Shown here piece after piece: positions 1-12,612 of a stretch of DNA of 64,000 nt. Positions within the stretch are counted from its first letter, which is position 1. Each line of letters opens with the position of its first letter. A program made the position numbers and the translations under genes. Origin of the DNA: Phoenix dactylifera (lineage: Eukaryota > Streptophyta > Magnoliopsida > Arecales > Arecaceae). Under the pieces are notes generated by a model that did not search any database, was not told the origin of the DNA, and worked only from the letters and a program-made list of their open reading frames with translations. The stretch covers positions 18,789,646-18,853,645 of the forward strand of contig NC_052399.1 in NCBI RefSeq assembly GCF_009389715.1, in the 5' to 3' direction.

Positions 1-669
1 TAAAGAGAAGTATATGCATCAAAAAAGTGCATTTATGTTATGTGAATCCGTAAAGAGGTTATTTTATAATGATAAGCTTCCCATCCATAAAGATTTCATA
101 AGAGGTCATTTATGTGCAATTTTCATGCCTTTATGCCACTTGCTATATCCTCACTACTTTAACGGTCCCTATTAATCCAATACATCCATTTCTGCATTCT
201 CATGTTTGCTACACTCAGCTCTAATGTACGCACCATCTTTAAGACCTCATTTTATGCCCAAACAGACAAAATTGTTAGGTGCATTTGTCTATAGGAAAGC
301 TTTTTCTAAGAATTCATTGCATGCACCAAATACTGTGGAAGCACAGATTTACTTCAGGAACCGATATCAGAAACATCTTAATGTGGTATCTGATTTTAAG
401 GAGTTCTTTAGATGAATTAAATGAAAGGAAAACAAAGGGTAACCTTGTGTTGCAGCAATCATAAATGATATAATTTTTTCCTGCCAATAACATATTCCTT
501 ATGCCATGTCCTTGATAAGGCAGTCAGACCATGAGCACTCTATAGGGACATCATCAATAACCAAAAGAAGACAAGGAGACTAAGCTATATATTCTAACAT
601 AGTATCATATCAAAATAAATTGAAATAATAAACTTGATTATTTCTTAAAGAATTGTTCACATCGAATAC
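1..669 (-). other. Intron of LACS copy 1 (left edge)
   Basis: No exon is visible here. The stretch around 170-400 aligns loosely with 14440-14660, inside the matching intron of the second LACS copy; both contain a run like CATTGCATGCA next to similar flanks. In copy 2 that intron is about 1.9 kb, so the missing last exons of copy 1 are expected left of the window rather than lost. Confidence 0.6.
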
Positions 670-3600
670 CGCGTCTATATCAGGAACAAGACCATATATG
701 TTCTCCAGATTTTCAACTGCAACATACTCTCCTTGAGAAAGTTTAAAGATATTTTTCTTCCTGTCAATAATTTTTAAGCTTCCATCTGGTTGCCATTCTC
801 CAACATCCCCTGCATACAACAATAACTGTAAGCATCATTAGTGAAAAAATGGCCTCAAAATAAAATAAATGTAACACAAGAATAGTAAAAGTTGAAATTT
901 TGAAAAGTGCCAAACATGAAATTAAATGTGTAGAATGTGAATTAGCATCAGAAGTTAAAGTTCTGACAACAGGATTTCGACAGTAACAAACAGGCGTGCA
1001 ACTTTATCATGCATGATCTAAGTGAATGCTTATTCAAATAGAAATGAGGCAAAAAAAGTCATATTCAACAAGGTTAACCAAGCCAAGCCCAAAAGTGATA
1101 AGCAAATTTTCACCATAATCTAGAGAGATATCACATAAACACCACCAAAGTGCATGCTTGTTTCATCATGCATGTATAGATGACAGGATTTTATGTGACA
1201 AACCTGTATGAAACCACCCATCAATCATAACTTCATTTGTGAGGTCTTCTCTTTTGTAATATCCTGAGAACAAGGTTTTTCCTCTGATGCAAATTTCTCC
1301 ACGGGGTATGCTGGAGAGGGCATCATATCCCATTTCAGGAACAGACTCAAGGCACACATCAACATTTGGCACTGGAGGGCCCACTGTTCCAACCATTGCA
1401 ATGTCATTCGGTAGTGATACAAAAGTTCCCGCACAACTTTCCGTCAGACCTAAATCGAGAATAAATGCAATCAGCAATTTATGATAGACCAAAAATAAAG
1501 AAAATCTCTAGACTAGGTATAAAATAGAACAATTCTCACTGCCAATTCATAGAAGCTACAATAGGACCTTGTACATATATTCATATAACAGAATCATACT
1601 GATGGACAACATTTTTTAAAAAAAAAAAAAATTAAAGGGAGGGTAGTTCCATGCAAAGTTTATTATGACAACTTTTTATGATACCTTAACTGGTTATCAA
1701 AAAACACCAATGAGCCGCTTAGGGAGTCGCAATAAGTTGATGAAGGACTTCATTTTTTTGCAATGTCCATTATAGTTTAGGTAAACAAATTAATTGAAAG
1801 CAGTATGCAGTCTATCAGAGGATGTAGTTGCATACCATAGCCTTGTACAACATGGGCACATGTCACCACCCGTAAAAAGGCTTCAACATGGGTAGCTAAT
1901 GGAGCTGCTCCAGACAAGATAAGTCGTACCTTTCCACCTAGTCCTTGTTTCACCTAAGTGCATAAGAGGTCCAAATTCATAAAGCAATATAAAAACAGTT
2001 AAGGGCCACTAGTTTGAAAACAACAATATACAAGTAATATCTTTATCAAGAATCTCAAGCCACCTTATTAAAAACGATTTTATCTAAAATTGGAGACGCC
2101 TCGTCATGTTTACTTCCCCTATTCATGTTACGTAGTTTGCTGCAAAATTCCATCTCGCATGTTAAATATATTCAACAACATTGATACAACTATTTAATAG
2201 GTAAATCGAATTAGCAAACTTTAAAAAGCAAAAGAAAGAAAGAAAAGGTAAACAATATGAAAAATCTAGAATCATAGTTTGTGCATCTAAGATGGAGATA
2301 AATGATTAATGACATAATACTGCTTTTGGAATCCAAAGAGCTGTCAGCATCAAAATGTAGGAAGCATAACTTGTCGATTTTAAATGAAAATTAAAAAAAA
2401 ATAATAGCAGATAAAAGAAGTGATTTAACAAGAGATAAATGAATCATGAAACTTACTATTTATAAGCAAAATTAAACAGAGTTTGCTTCAGAAAACCACC
2501 TGAAAAAATCTTATCTTGCAGACCTGGAATAAGTAGAAGTCAAGTTAGATAGTTTCATTATGCATCAAAAATGTACCCATGAACAATTAAAGAGGTAATT
2601 CTCTGTCAGCAGTCTCTTGAAGGTAAACAAGAATTCTCAAAGATCAAAAAACTAGTTAAAAAGGGAAAAAAAAAAAACAAGAATAGTATGAACTATGATT
2701 TATATGCAAGAATCAGGCTTCTGCTTTTATAAGAAAAATCATGGCATCCTCATGTTAATGTTATCAAATTCTTTAGATGGAAAATTAAGATTCAGTGAGC
2801 TGTATGTGGCGTAAAGCAAGGATGCTTTATTGCGAATGCAATTATATCCAACTATGTGTTACAAATATCCAGCAGTTTCACAGTATGACCACACTGCACA
2901 CTCATGTATATCACTACAACTCTTTCTTCCCCTACTTCAAGAGGATTCATTTAACTCGATTTTTAGTATTGCACAGGCCAAAATGATAACAGAGATAAGG
3001 TTGAAGAAATAAACCTACACAATGGAGTGGTTATGCATACCTTCAAGTTCTCGCAGATTGTTGACATATTTAAAAATATATCAAGTATTCAGCTATAATA
3101 CTACATGCAGGTGTCCTAGTACATGCTGTGGTAGCAATGCATTAAAATTTCCATGTAAAAAACTACCTGAATAAATTCGATCCAGTACACGTGGAACCGC
3201 ACAAAAGACAGTTGGTTTTAGCACCCCAATATCTTCAACTAACAATTTGATATCCTGAAGATGAAAAATTGAGTATTCAGTAACGATTTTTATTCAGATA
3301 ATATAAATTCTAGTTGATTGGCTTACCCCACGCCAAAATCCTATTGAGGCCCCTTGAAAGATAAATAACTCCTCAATCACTCGATCAAAAATATGCGCCA
3401 AAGGCAGATATGATAGATAAACATCATCCTCATGAAACTATAACAAATTAAGGAAAAAATAAGTTACGTAAATTTGAGATGTAGAGTAAATTATGATAGG
3501 TAAACAATTCAGTAAATACCTAAAATTGTGTTATAAAGCTTTATGGTTTCATTTTGTTGAGGCATCTACTATGGAGCAATGTAAGATACTAAATAACAAA

Positions 3601-6600
3601 TATGATCTTACCTGTTCATTTACACAATGAAGCAGCCGATCCACACCAGCAATAAGAGTAATAATGCTTTCATTGGATATCATTACACCCTTAGGGTCGC
3701 CAGTTGTTCCACTGGTGTACATTATTGTACAGATATCTGTTTTTTTATTTACTGGAAGATCAAATTGTTGATTTTCTCCCTGAAGGTAAATTGCATAAGG
3801 TGAGAATGTATCTTCCAGGTAATAGTTAAAAAACCATATTTACTAAAGTGTGAAAAAATTGTGTGCATTTCTGCTAACTTGCATGCAAAAAAGAACAATG
3901 GACAGAGAGATGCATTATTGTTAGTATTTCTCCATCATTGCACATCACTTATAAGACGCCTCTATTTTTACATCTATTTATTTCTGATATCTTTTATAGC
4001 TTATCCACTCCGTTGGATAAAATGTCAACTAGTTTCTTTTATTAAGAAATTAGAACAAACTATGTTCAAAAGAAACATCATGAGGAAAACTCAGTCACTC
4101 CTTCGACACCTTTATCCAGGATGTTGGCACCGATAAACTCTACATTTCACATCTGATTAGCTAACATCATCTTCCAAAAGAATTAAACTTTCCACAATTT
4201 TCACAAGGTAGCACAGAACATGGCCACAGCATGCAATCTGAACTATCCGTATGTCCTTACAAGACTCTTTCTCTTCCTTCATAGTCAGCAATCAATTTCT
4301 AGTACATCTATGTTATCTCAGCATCCTCAGTTCAGTATTGCACATGCAATTTACCAGTTCTGAAATAACAACTCACTGCATTTGGCTGAATAACTTCCAT
4401 GACTGCAATTTTGCTTTCATCAACTTTGTTTTATGAATAGATGTCTAATGCAGTCAACTTGAGATTTTTCTATGAAAGTCATGATGGACTAAAGTAGGTC
4501 CTGGAAATGCTGTAAAAATGTTTGCACCAACTTATCCCATTTAAAATGGAAAAGAAGAAGAAAATAAGCATATGCATGAAAAACCAACTCAATAAACTTT
4601 TGGAGCCAACAAAAGGAGTAGCTGTATTATTGTCCCATTTGATTTTTACACGGCTCTGAACAATTGTTTTCAAGTCCTATCTATGAATAGAATATTTAGA
4701 GCCATTAATTGGAGTCAAACATGGGAAAGTTGACAAAATTTGTCACCAGTTATTTTAAATGTGAAAAATTATTTTATGCAAGAAACCTCAGGAGTTAAAG
4801 CAATAGACATACCACAAGCAAAAATTCATCCCAAGAATACACTGCCACACCAAAATTTTCAACCTCTTCTCGCTGCTTAGGAGTGACCTTCCCAAAACTT
4901 ACAAGTGCTGTAAACAAAATGGAACTATCAAGATAACACAAATGGTGCACAAAAAGCACCAGATCTGGAATAGAAAAAAGGAAACTCATGACACTTACTT
5001 TTCAGGAACTTGGTTGAATTGGGAAAAGTTTTCAACAGCTGAAAGGATCAAAAGTTCACAAAGAGTTGATCAAACTATATGCAGTAAATTCTAGTAGTGT
5101 GCAAAGATTTCAATATAAAACTAATATTGTCGTGATTGATAATAAACAATCTGAAAATAATTTTCCTAATTAAATGCAATAACAGCTAACTTACATTTTT
5201 CGCTGCCTTAAAATAAAATAAGGGAGATAAGCATGAACATGTATAACAACCCACAAGAGCAACCTTGAAAAGCATCACTTTGGCCTTCACACATCTACTG
5301 CTAAAATGTGGAATTTTTTTTAATCTGGTTAAAAATGAGGAAAATCAGGAAAATAAAAATCTTGAAACTAAATAAGATTCTATAAATTAAGGAAAACTCA
5401 AGAGTTGCTTGAACAACAACTTAGCAGTCTCGCTACCCTAGCACCTAACCACAACATCAAAGAGCTAATGCATTACTTGTGAAAAGAACATGCTCAGAAT
5501 TTTAACCAGTGTTGCATGGACACTAGCATGAGAATCAGATTTGGATATTTGTCCAAGAGTTTGACTTGGAAAGATTAAAAAAAAAACACAAAGATATCTG
5601 GAAAAAATATTTGAATAAACAAGTACATGTGTAAATATTATAATAAAAGAAAACAACCAAACATTAAACAATATCATTTGTTAAGGTCTTCCAATACCCA
5701 TGCATCTCATTCAAATTTCCCAATAAGCTTAAGGATATTAAGAAAATTGACATTTTGTGAGGTTACTTTAGTAGCTACATTCTTTACCAATCTCCATAAA
5801 GAACAAAAACTCATTTTTAACATTATTTATTGCGTTGAATTCATTGTTGGAAGAGTCTATCAAAGCTGTGATCAAAAAAGGTAAGTATCCAACTGTCTAA
5901 CACATATCTGATTTAGATATGTATCTGACATGGATTCTTGGAGCTGGATATGAGCATTTAAATGACAAAGATATGAAACTCAGCATGTTAAATAGTCTTA
6001 GGCATGGATTTTCCATTTGTGCTGGAAGACAGCTAGATTAAATGAGAATTGAAGCTATGGCTTGCAACCCTTTCTTTCCCTACTCAAAACAATGACAGTC
6101 CAGGACAATGATGTCATGGCAATAATGTGGAAACCAATTTCAGATCATGAAACAGAAGAGGTTGGAAAAAAATTCATATAACATAGTCTTTTATAAAGTT
6201 GTCAGAACAATTGGTTCGAATTAGTTTTTTTTTAAACATCTCTAAACTTTTAAATTAATTCCCATATCTTCTTTTTGATTGATCTTAACTATAATGTGGT
6301 TGTCCATATGCAAACCCAGCTTATCATCAATCAATAATGAAATATAGATTATTAAAATAGAACTGATATTGGTATTTACAAGACTAAGAAATAACCGTAA
6401 ACCATGAAGAAATAACAATATACCAGAATGACCTACACTTTAAATGTAAAAAGATTTTAGATATAAAAATTAAATGTGATGTTAGGTAGCTACGAATAGT
6501 GGTGTACAAGAAAGAAATCATGAAAACATATTGGAGTACAAAGGATGCAAAAACTGCAGCACAGAACCAGAAGCTACTGCCCGTACCACCCTCTACTGAC

Positions 6601-9600
6601 CACACAGCAACCAATTTTGATGTAGATATTCCATAGTGGCCAAACCATGAGTAGATATGGGCCTGTTTTGCAGTGCATGCTATACCGACCCATGATTAAT
6701 ATAGGCTCAAATCATGGTTTGACATTCTCAAGAAGAAAAAGAACTTCAAAAAACTGCGGATGCTCACATCAGGACATGGTTACAGAAAGAAGAGAAAAGT
6801 ACTGAATGGCATTACAGGTTGGGAACTTAAAAGATATATTAATAAACTGATATTAATGACACAACATAGACATTTTATGACATTCTCAGGCATTTCACTT
6901 TCAAAAACTGTTCTTGGAGCTACTGAAATATTTCCAAGACTTTCTAAAATATTTTACTAAAAAATTACAAAATAAGTAAACAAAGTAATGCATTTGTTCA
7001 CAGGCATGTGAAAAGGATAGTATACCTCCATAATCTTTTTTTCTTCAACAAAAACAATCTGAACTTCTGCATGACATATAATGAATTCTACTGCGCCAGG
7101 GCCTAAGTCAAGATAAAGAAATAACAGATAGAGTTGAATCATAATACTCAGCATTTATCAGAACAAGGTTGAAAGAAATTGAATTTTCCAATTAAATTGC
7201 ATCAAAGCTCATAGCTAAGGATCTGAATGAATCATAAGCACATTAGCTGCTCGCAAGCATCAGGCTGCTTCCTTCTTGAGACAGATTGGAATATGCTGAC
7301 AGAGTCTATGTCAGAATATGGGAGGACTTTCTTCTTTGAAATCGGCAGAAGAAGGAATAATGAGATCTGAACCCCCACAATGAGAAAGGGTGAAGGAAAC
7401 TCAAGAAAGAGAAACTAAACAAAGGGAAAAAGAAAAAGCAGCATGCCCCACTTCAAATGACATACAGCTTTTACTTCAACTCCCTTGTATCAAAATGATA
7501 GATTGAAGTCAGCACCAACTTTAGGAGAAGCAACATTAAAGAGAGACTCCCACCATGGTTGTGGTTATCAAAACTAAGTGAACGCATTTAAAATGCCATA
7601 AAGAATAATATAACTACATACCAAGGGTATCATACAGGGGAACACAGTAAATTCCATGAGCATTGCAAGCCTGCACAAGTCATACAAAATTCATCAGATA
7701 AACAAGAATAAAATGCAACATGCACCAATGCAATATTTTTGTTTTCATCTAAAACTTGCATGAAAAATATTATGCAGAGAATGCTTGACTGTCAATGTCA
7801 AAAGATCAGGACACCATGAGAACAAAATTTGTCCATAAAGTGCAAAAATACTTTTAAAGCCTCTTATTTGATAATGGTAATTGAAATTCTCAGGAATCAA
7901 TAGTAACAATATTTGTTTTAAAACAACAATCACCAAGTAAATAAAAGCATAATACCTCCATAGTGATGACCCACTCAGGACAGTTGACTCCATAGATACC
8001 ACAACGACCACCCTGGAACAATCAACTATAATAATTAAGTCTGAGTTTCACAATATTTTTATACTTTAATAAGAATATTTCCTACTGAGAAGAGAGAGAA
8101 GGAAGGGGAGAGAGGGAAAAACATCATCTTGGGTGATCCGATCTCAGCTCCAAATCTCATCCTTGGCATGCGACACAGGCTCAAGATTTGGCATGCGGTA
8201 TCACATCCTCTTACTTGGTACCAGTTTTGATCTCTGTATTTTCTCTTGCGATCCTCCCGCTCCTTGGCATGTGGATGAAACCATGTATGGGTTGTACACA
8301 TGAGTGGTGATCCTCGTTAGGATTTAGCAGCCTAAAAGATGGACCTGTAACCCCCATTGTTTAGTGGATTATTTTTGTCGCCCCGTGGTTTTTCCCTGTT
8401 CAGGATTTTCCACGTAAAACTTATGTGCCTATTTTATTACTTGTTTTTTCTCCTCTTGCAGTTTGTCAATCCCATAGAGACATACACAAAAGTCCTATCT
8501 TGGTACAACAGTTTCCACAAATTTCAGCCTGACATTTCACAAGTTCAAAATTGTGTCTGAACCTCTGTTTCTGCTGAGAAATCTTCTGCTACATTGCTGT
8601 GATATCCGGTAGAGACAGGTGTTCCGAGACCTAACACTTCCCTCACTTCTTGTTCCTTTATTATTTTATCCGTTATAGATGTTTTGCTACTCATGTCCTA
8701 AAGGATTTATAACAAGCTTGGAAGGAGAAACAAATGATGGTAGATTTCTAATAAGCTTTGAAACAAGCTTGGAAGGCGAAATAAATGGCAGTAGAGTTCT
8801 AAATTAAACGGAAAGTTCCAGCTGGAAGGATCAGATGCTTATATTTTAGGATCCTCAACGTAGCAATACGTACATCTCTTTGTATATTGAGAAGTTTTTC
8901 CTACTCATTGCTAGTAGTGATCCGAGACATGTATCTAATCATCAATCTTAGAACAGCATGCTAAAAATATTATAACAAATATTTTTTTAGAACCAAAAAA
9001 AAAAGTTACCTGCTCTACTCCACAATGGCGAATGGAAGCCCCAACTTTCATCACAGTGTTATATACTTCTTCGTAACTCCACCAGATATATTCACCCGCC
9101 TGCCAACCACAAAAAGGGACAAAAAAAAGGTGAAAAAAAAATCCAACATCAAGAAATGATATATAGGTGGTATTTATGATAAAGAGTAACGAGGACTAAC
9201 CTTCCCATCAACAAACTCTCGACTGCCAAGCATTCGATTCTTGGGATTCTTCTCCACAGACATGCTGAACCACAACTACAAACAGGTCAACACTAATAAC
9301 AAATAACGCCATATACTAAGAAAAGGGGTTTTAAAAAAAGAAAAGAAAAGAAACAATGTAGCTAAAATCCTAATCCGTTTGTTCTAGTCCCGATTAATTT
9401 CACCCATATTTTCCCAAAACAGAGAAAAAAGAAATCATCTAAGACAGCTGAATCTCGAAACAGAGAGCACGGAACAAAGAAAACATAAGCGCGCGAGAGA
9501 GAGAGGAGAAGAAGAAAGCACCGGTTCTTATCTCAAAAAGAACGGAAACAACGGTAGAAGAGGAGAGGAAACCCACCGGAAAACATCCCAACAGCTCTCC

Positions 9601-9719
9601 AAGCCGGGGACGGGCTGGGGGAAGCCATCCTTGGCGAAGACGCTCCGATAGGCGGGGCCGACGGACGGCCTGCCGTCGCCGCCCTCCCGCCCCTTCTCCA
9701 CCTCCACCACGTGCTTCAT
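670..9719 (-). CDS. LACS: Long-chain acyl-CoA synthetase, LACS1/LACS4 type (3' end outside window)
   Basis: Activates long-chain fatty acids to acyl-CoA using ATP; plant LACS1/LACS4 relatives act at the ER in wax, cutin and lipid export. Sixteen exons join in frame to 543 codons without a stop: 9577-9719, 9201-9264, 9010-9099, 7956-8012, 7622-7670, 7026-7102, 4999-5038, 4813-4907, 3612-3779, 3327-3437, 3167-3254, 2457-2523, 2064-2139, 1836-1953, 1204-1449, 670-809. Visible motifs are the AMP-binding loop [11 protein letters not shown] (exon 9), [11 protein letters not shown] (exon 10), [12 protein letters not shown] (exons 14-15) and [19 protein letters not shown] (exon 16). The family is about 660 residues, so roughly 115 are missing at the C-terminus; exon 16 ends at a GT donor. 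The ATG at 9719 is chosen because copy 2 starts at the same codon ([10 protein letters not shown] versus MRHLVEVEKG). The family is certain; the subtype is not. Confidence 0.93.
8711..8816. repeat. Short tandem duplication in LACS intron 3
   Basis: Two imperfect copies, each starting ACAAGCTTGGAAGG and running about 50-60 bases, sit side by side in the intron between exons 3 and 4. The copies differ by several substitutions. No function is implied. Confidence 0.6.
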
Positions 9720-12289
9720 CTTGAACACACCCCCTCTCCGCCTCTCCACGCCGAATTCCTAAAACCAACTCAGAGAGACAAGAGGGAAGTCCCGGGTTTT
9801 AAGCACAGGGGCGGCGGAGAAAGACTCATCGATGGGTTGGTTAACCGCTCTTCTCCTTGTTGTTGGCCAACGCCGTTGTTAAGAAAAGCAGGGGAGCTGT
9901 TGGAGGCGTTGGGACTTTCTCCCACTCTGGGATTCTGACCTTCTTCCCCTCGTCTCGTAGCGGCCTGCCTCTGTCTTTCCTCCGTGGAGTTGGAGTTGGA
10001 GTTGGACCAACGGCAGTGTTTTTAGTACAAGTAGTGACGTTATCGATGGCACGTGATGACGGGAGCGTTGCATGGAAATCACAACCATTGTTCTCCAAAA
10101 ACTGGAATACACCAAGACGCGAGTGGGACCATCGGAAGAAGCGGCGTGGCGCAGAAGACTGATAACAAGAGTCGAGTTTGGCGTTTAATTTGGGTGCGTT
10201 GGATGCAGCTGGATAAGAAGTCCATTTTACCTGTCAAATCATCACATTGTTGGACTCATACATCGACACGTAGAACATGCATTTGTGACCATCATCCAGT
10301 CGTAAAAGACAACATTAGCTGGGCCTTGCCAATTGGGAAGTCCTGTTTTGGGACAAGCCCGGTTCCAATTCGTGGGCCAATCTGAGACCAACGTGACCAA
10401 TTAATGACTCCGATTTACCTTGCCAGAAATTCATAAGCCCTTATCACAATGATAATAGCCCAACAACTAATTTTTGCCAACCCAAGCTAGATAGATAGAG
10501 TTACATTAGCTAAGATAAAAGAAAAGCATATAAATCTCCATATGTACATGGTGGAAGAAAGCCCACAAACTGAAAATTGTCCATATGAAGGTAACATGGA
10601 CTCACAGAGTCAGTAGTTTTAGAAATAATATCATTATTATATAATTGTTCAAACTTTAATTTTATAGATTAGCCATGGTGCTGCTGCTGCTGCTGCTTGT
10701 TCTATGACGAAAAGTAGCCATTTCAGCTCAAAGTCATGGATCAAGAACACAAAAAGGGGCAATTACCAGGGTACTAAAGGGTTGGCATAATGCTTTGGAG
10801 CTAGGTTATAAATAATTAGAAGCCAGCTATCAAGAATGCTGTCCATTAAGTCAGACATGTGAGAACGCTACATGCTGAGATGCGAATGGTGAGGATTTCT
10901 ATACGACAGGCTGATAGTTGATTGTTGTCAACATTATTTATGTATGGCAAAAAATGTCTCCACATACAGTAAGGCTAATTAGATATGGCAGTCATCTTTT
11001 CTTAAAAAATTGGAGAAAATGGTGGTAGTCCAATTAATTGTAATGCCTTAGCCACAAAGTGGGTGTCCCAGGCATTTTCTTTAATTAATTACTAAAGTTA
11101 CTCAAGTAAACAATTGCTACAAGCCACTGAGATAGAATTACTGAAGTAGACATTGTTACAAGCCGAATCCACGACTTTTGTTGGGTATGAGCCATTGCTT
11201 GTATCATCAGTAGGAGCAATGTAGCAAGTAAACATATGGGCAAATAATGAAACAGTCCGAGTACTGACAAAAGAAAGTCAATGCAGAAGAGACCTAACTC
11301 ATGATTCTTATCTGCTATGCTTATGATCTACCCATAATGGTTACTTTGACAATCTACTATTCCCTTCAATTAAAGATGATCTCTTCAATCCCATTGACAT
11401 TTATATCTCTATAATGTGCATGGCAAGTGTCTTTAATTACATTACATGTCAATCAGTTGTTCTTTCCATGTATGGCCAGCTGACAATGTAGAAATACCAT
11501 ATGAAGATGAATATTTAAAGAGCAGCGACCAATTGGATTTCATTTTTTTACTCATCAAAACAGTTGCATTAAATTAACAATGTGCATACCAACTTAAAAC
11601 ACGCAATATTGATAGATTCAGTTCAAGCACCCATATTATGTCACATGGATATACATGGTTACGTTGTACATGCATTAATATGTACATCCATAAATAGAAG
11701 CAGCAGCAGCAACTGTTTGATTAGATACAACTATTAGAATAATTTCAAAATATGGGCTTACACTGATTGTGTATTTTTGTTTTATAAAACGGGTTAGACA
11801 TATGGCTCAGAATGGTACTATGGTTAAGCCCAATATGATGTGTGATCATTTTGTTTTATGGGCATTGGTGCACCTTGAATGTATAGAATTGAGTCCTATT
11901 TATTGTGGTAATTTTGGTATGTAGGCCAGAAAACCCAATTAGGATTTTGGAGCCTTTAATGGAAAGGCTCCTCTATGTTTCCTATATATAGGCTAGGTCT
12001 CCCTCTCCTCTCCATATGGTTGATAGCTTGCCCCATTGACGGCTATCTGTTATTTATGACTAACAACAGCAGCACATCGGAAAAGGGATGAATAAAAATA
12101 ACAGTTTGTACATCAGCTGCACTTGCAAAATCACTTGATCACTTGGTGCTTTTGTATAGCCCGTTGATGATACTCTGAACGTACATTAATATATTAGAAT
12201 GTCAGGCATTTAGATCAAGTATATCTTGGCACAGTTAAAAAGATGTGTTTTATGAAATAAAATGTAAGGAATGAACAACACAACACTTC
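9720..12289. other. Intergenic, transposon-derived in part
   Basis: No convincing gene. The first 400 bases are GC-rich 5' flank of LACS copy 1. A (TGC)n run sits near 10679-10697. Around 11760-12065 the sequence looks like a plant LTR, with a TATATATAGG box near 11983 followed by a pyrimidine-rich stretch, but I could not find target duplications or clean ends. The rest is AT-rich with nothing recognisable. Confidence 0.45.
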
Positions 12290-12455
12290 TCGTTAATCAG
12301 CGCTTGCAACAAGGGTCACACCCTTTTGCTTAGCACCCAGAGGTTCCGAGTTCGATTCTTGGATAGTGCATCCCAAAAATATGAACCTGGGGAATTATAG
12401 TGTGGGTATGTTCCCCTCCCTTTCTCTCTGTCTCAAGAAAAAAAAAAGGTTTCTT
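12290..12455 (+). mobile_element. tRNA-derived SINE-like element
   Basis: The sequence has a box-B-like GAGTTCGATTC near 12348-12358, an upstream stretch GCTTAGCACCCAGAGG, a spacer of about 80 bases, a pyrimidine-rich CTCTCTGTCTC and a terminal A-run (12437-12447). This is the layout of plant SINEs transcribed by RNA polymerase III. It lies just downstream of the last recognised exon of LACS copy 2. No flanking target duplication was found. Confidence 0.5.
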
Positions 12456-12612
12456 TTGTTTTGGAAGAACCATGAATAGTTTAACAGAATCAGATTGCTG
12501 TAAAACCATCACTGAGGAAGCAAAAAATTGCACACAATAGGGATATGGACACATGCCTCTTTCTATGAGTCATGGAGTTCTTACAGTTCAAAGAGAAGAC
12601 AGGATAACTAAC

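Noticed and set aside
12061..12110. Possible last exon of LACS copy 2 (MYK-like after a CAG acceptor near 12112)
   Set aside because: Only three residues match the family and the following translation is hydrophobic and unrelated.
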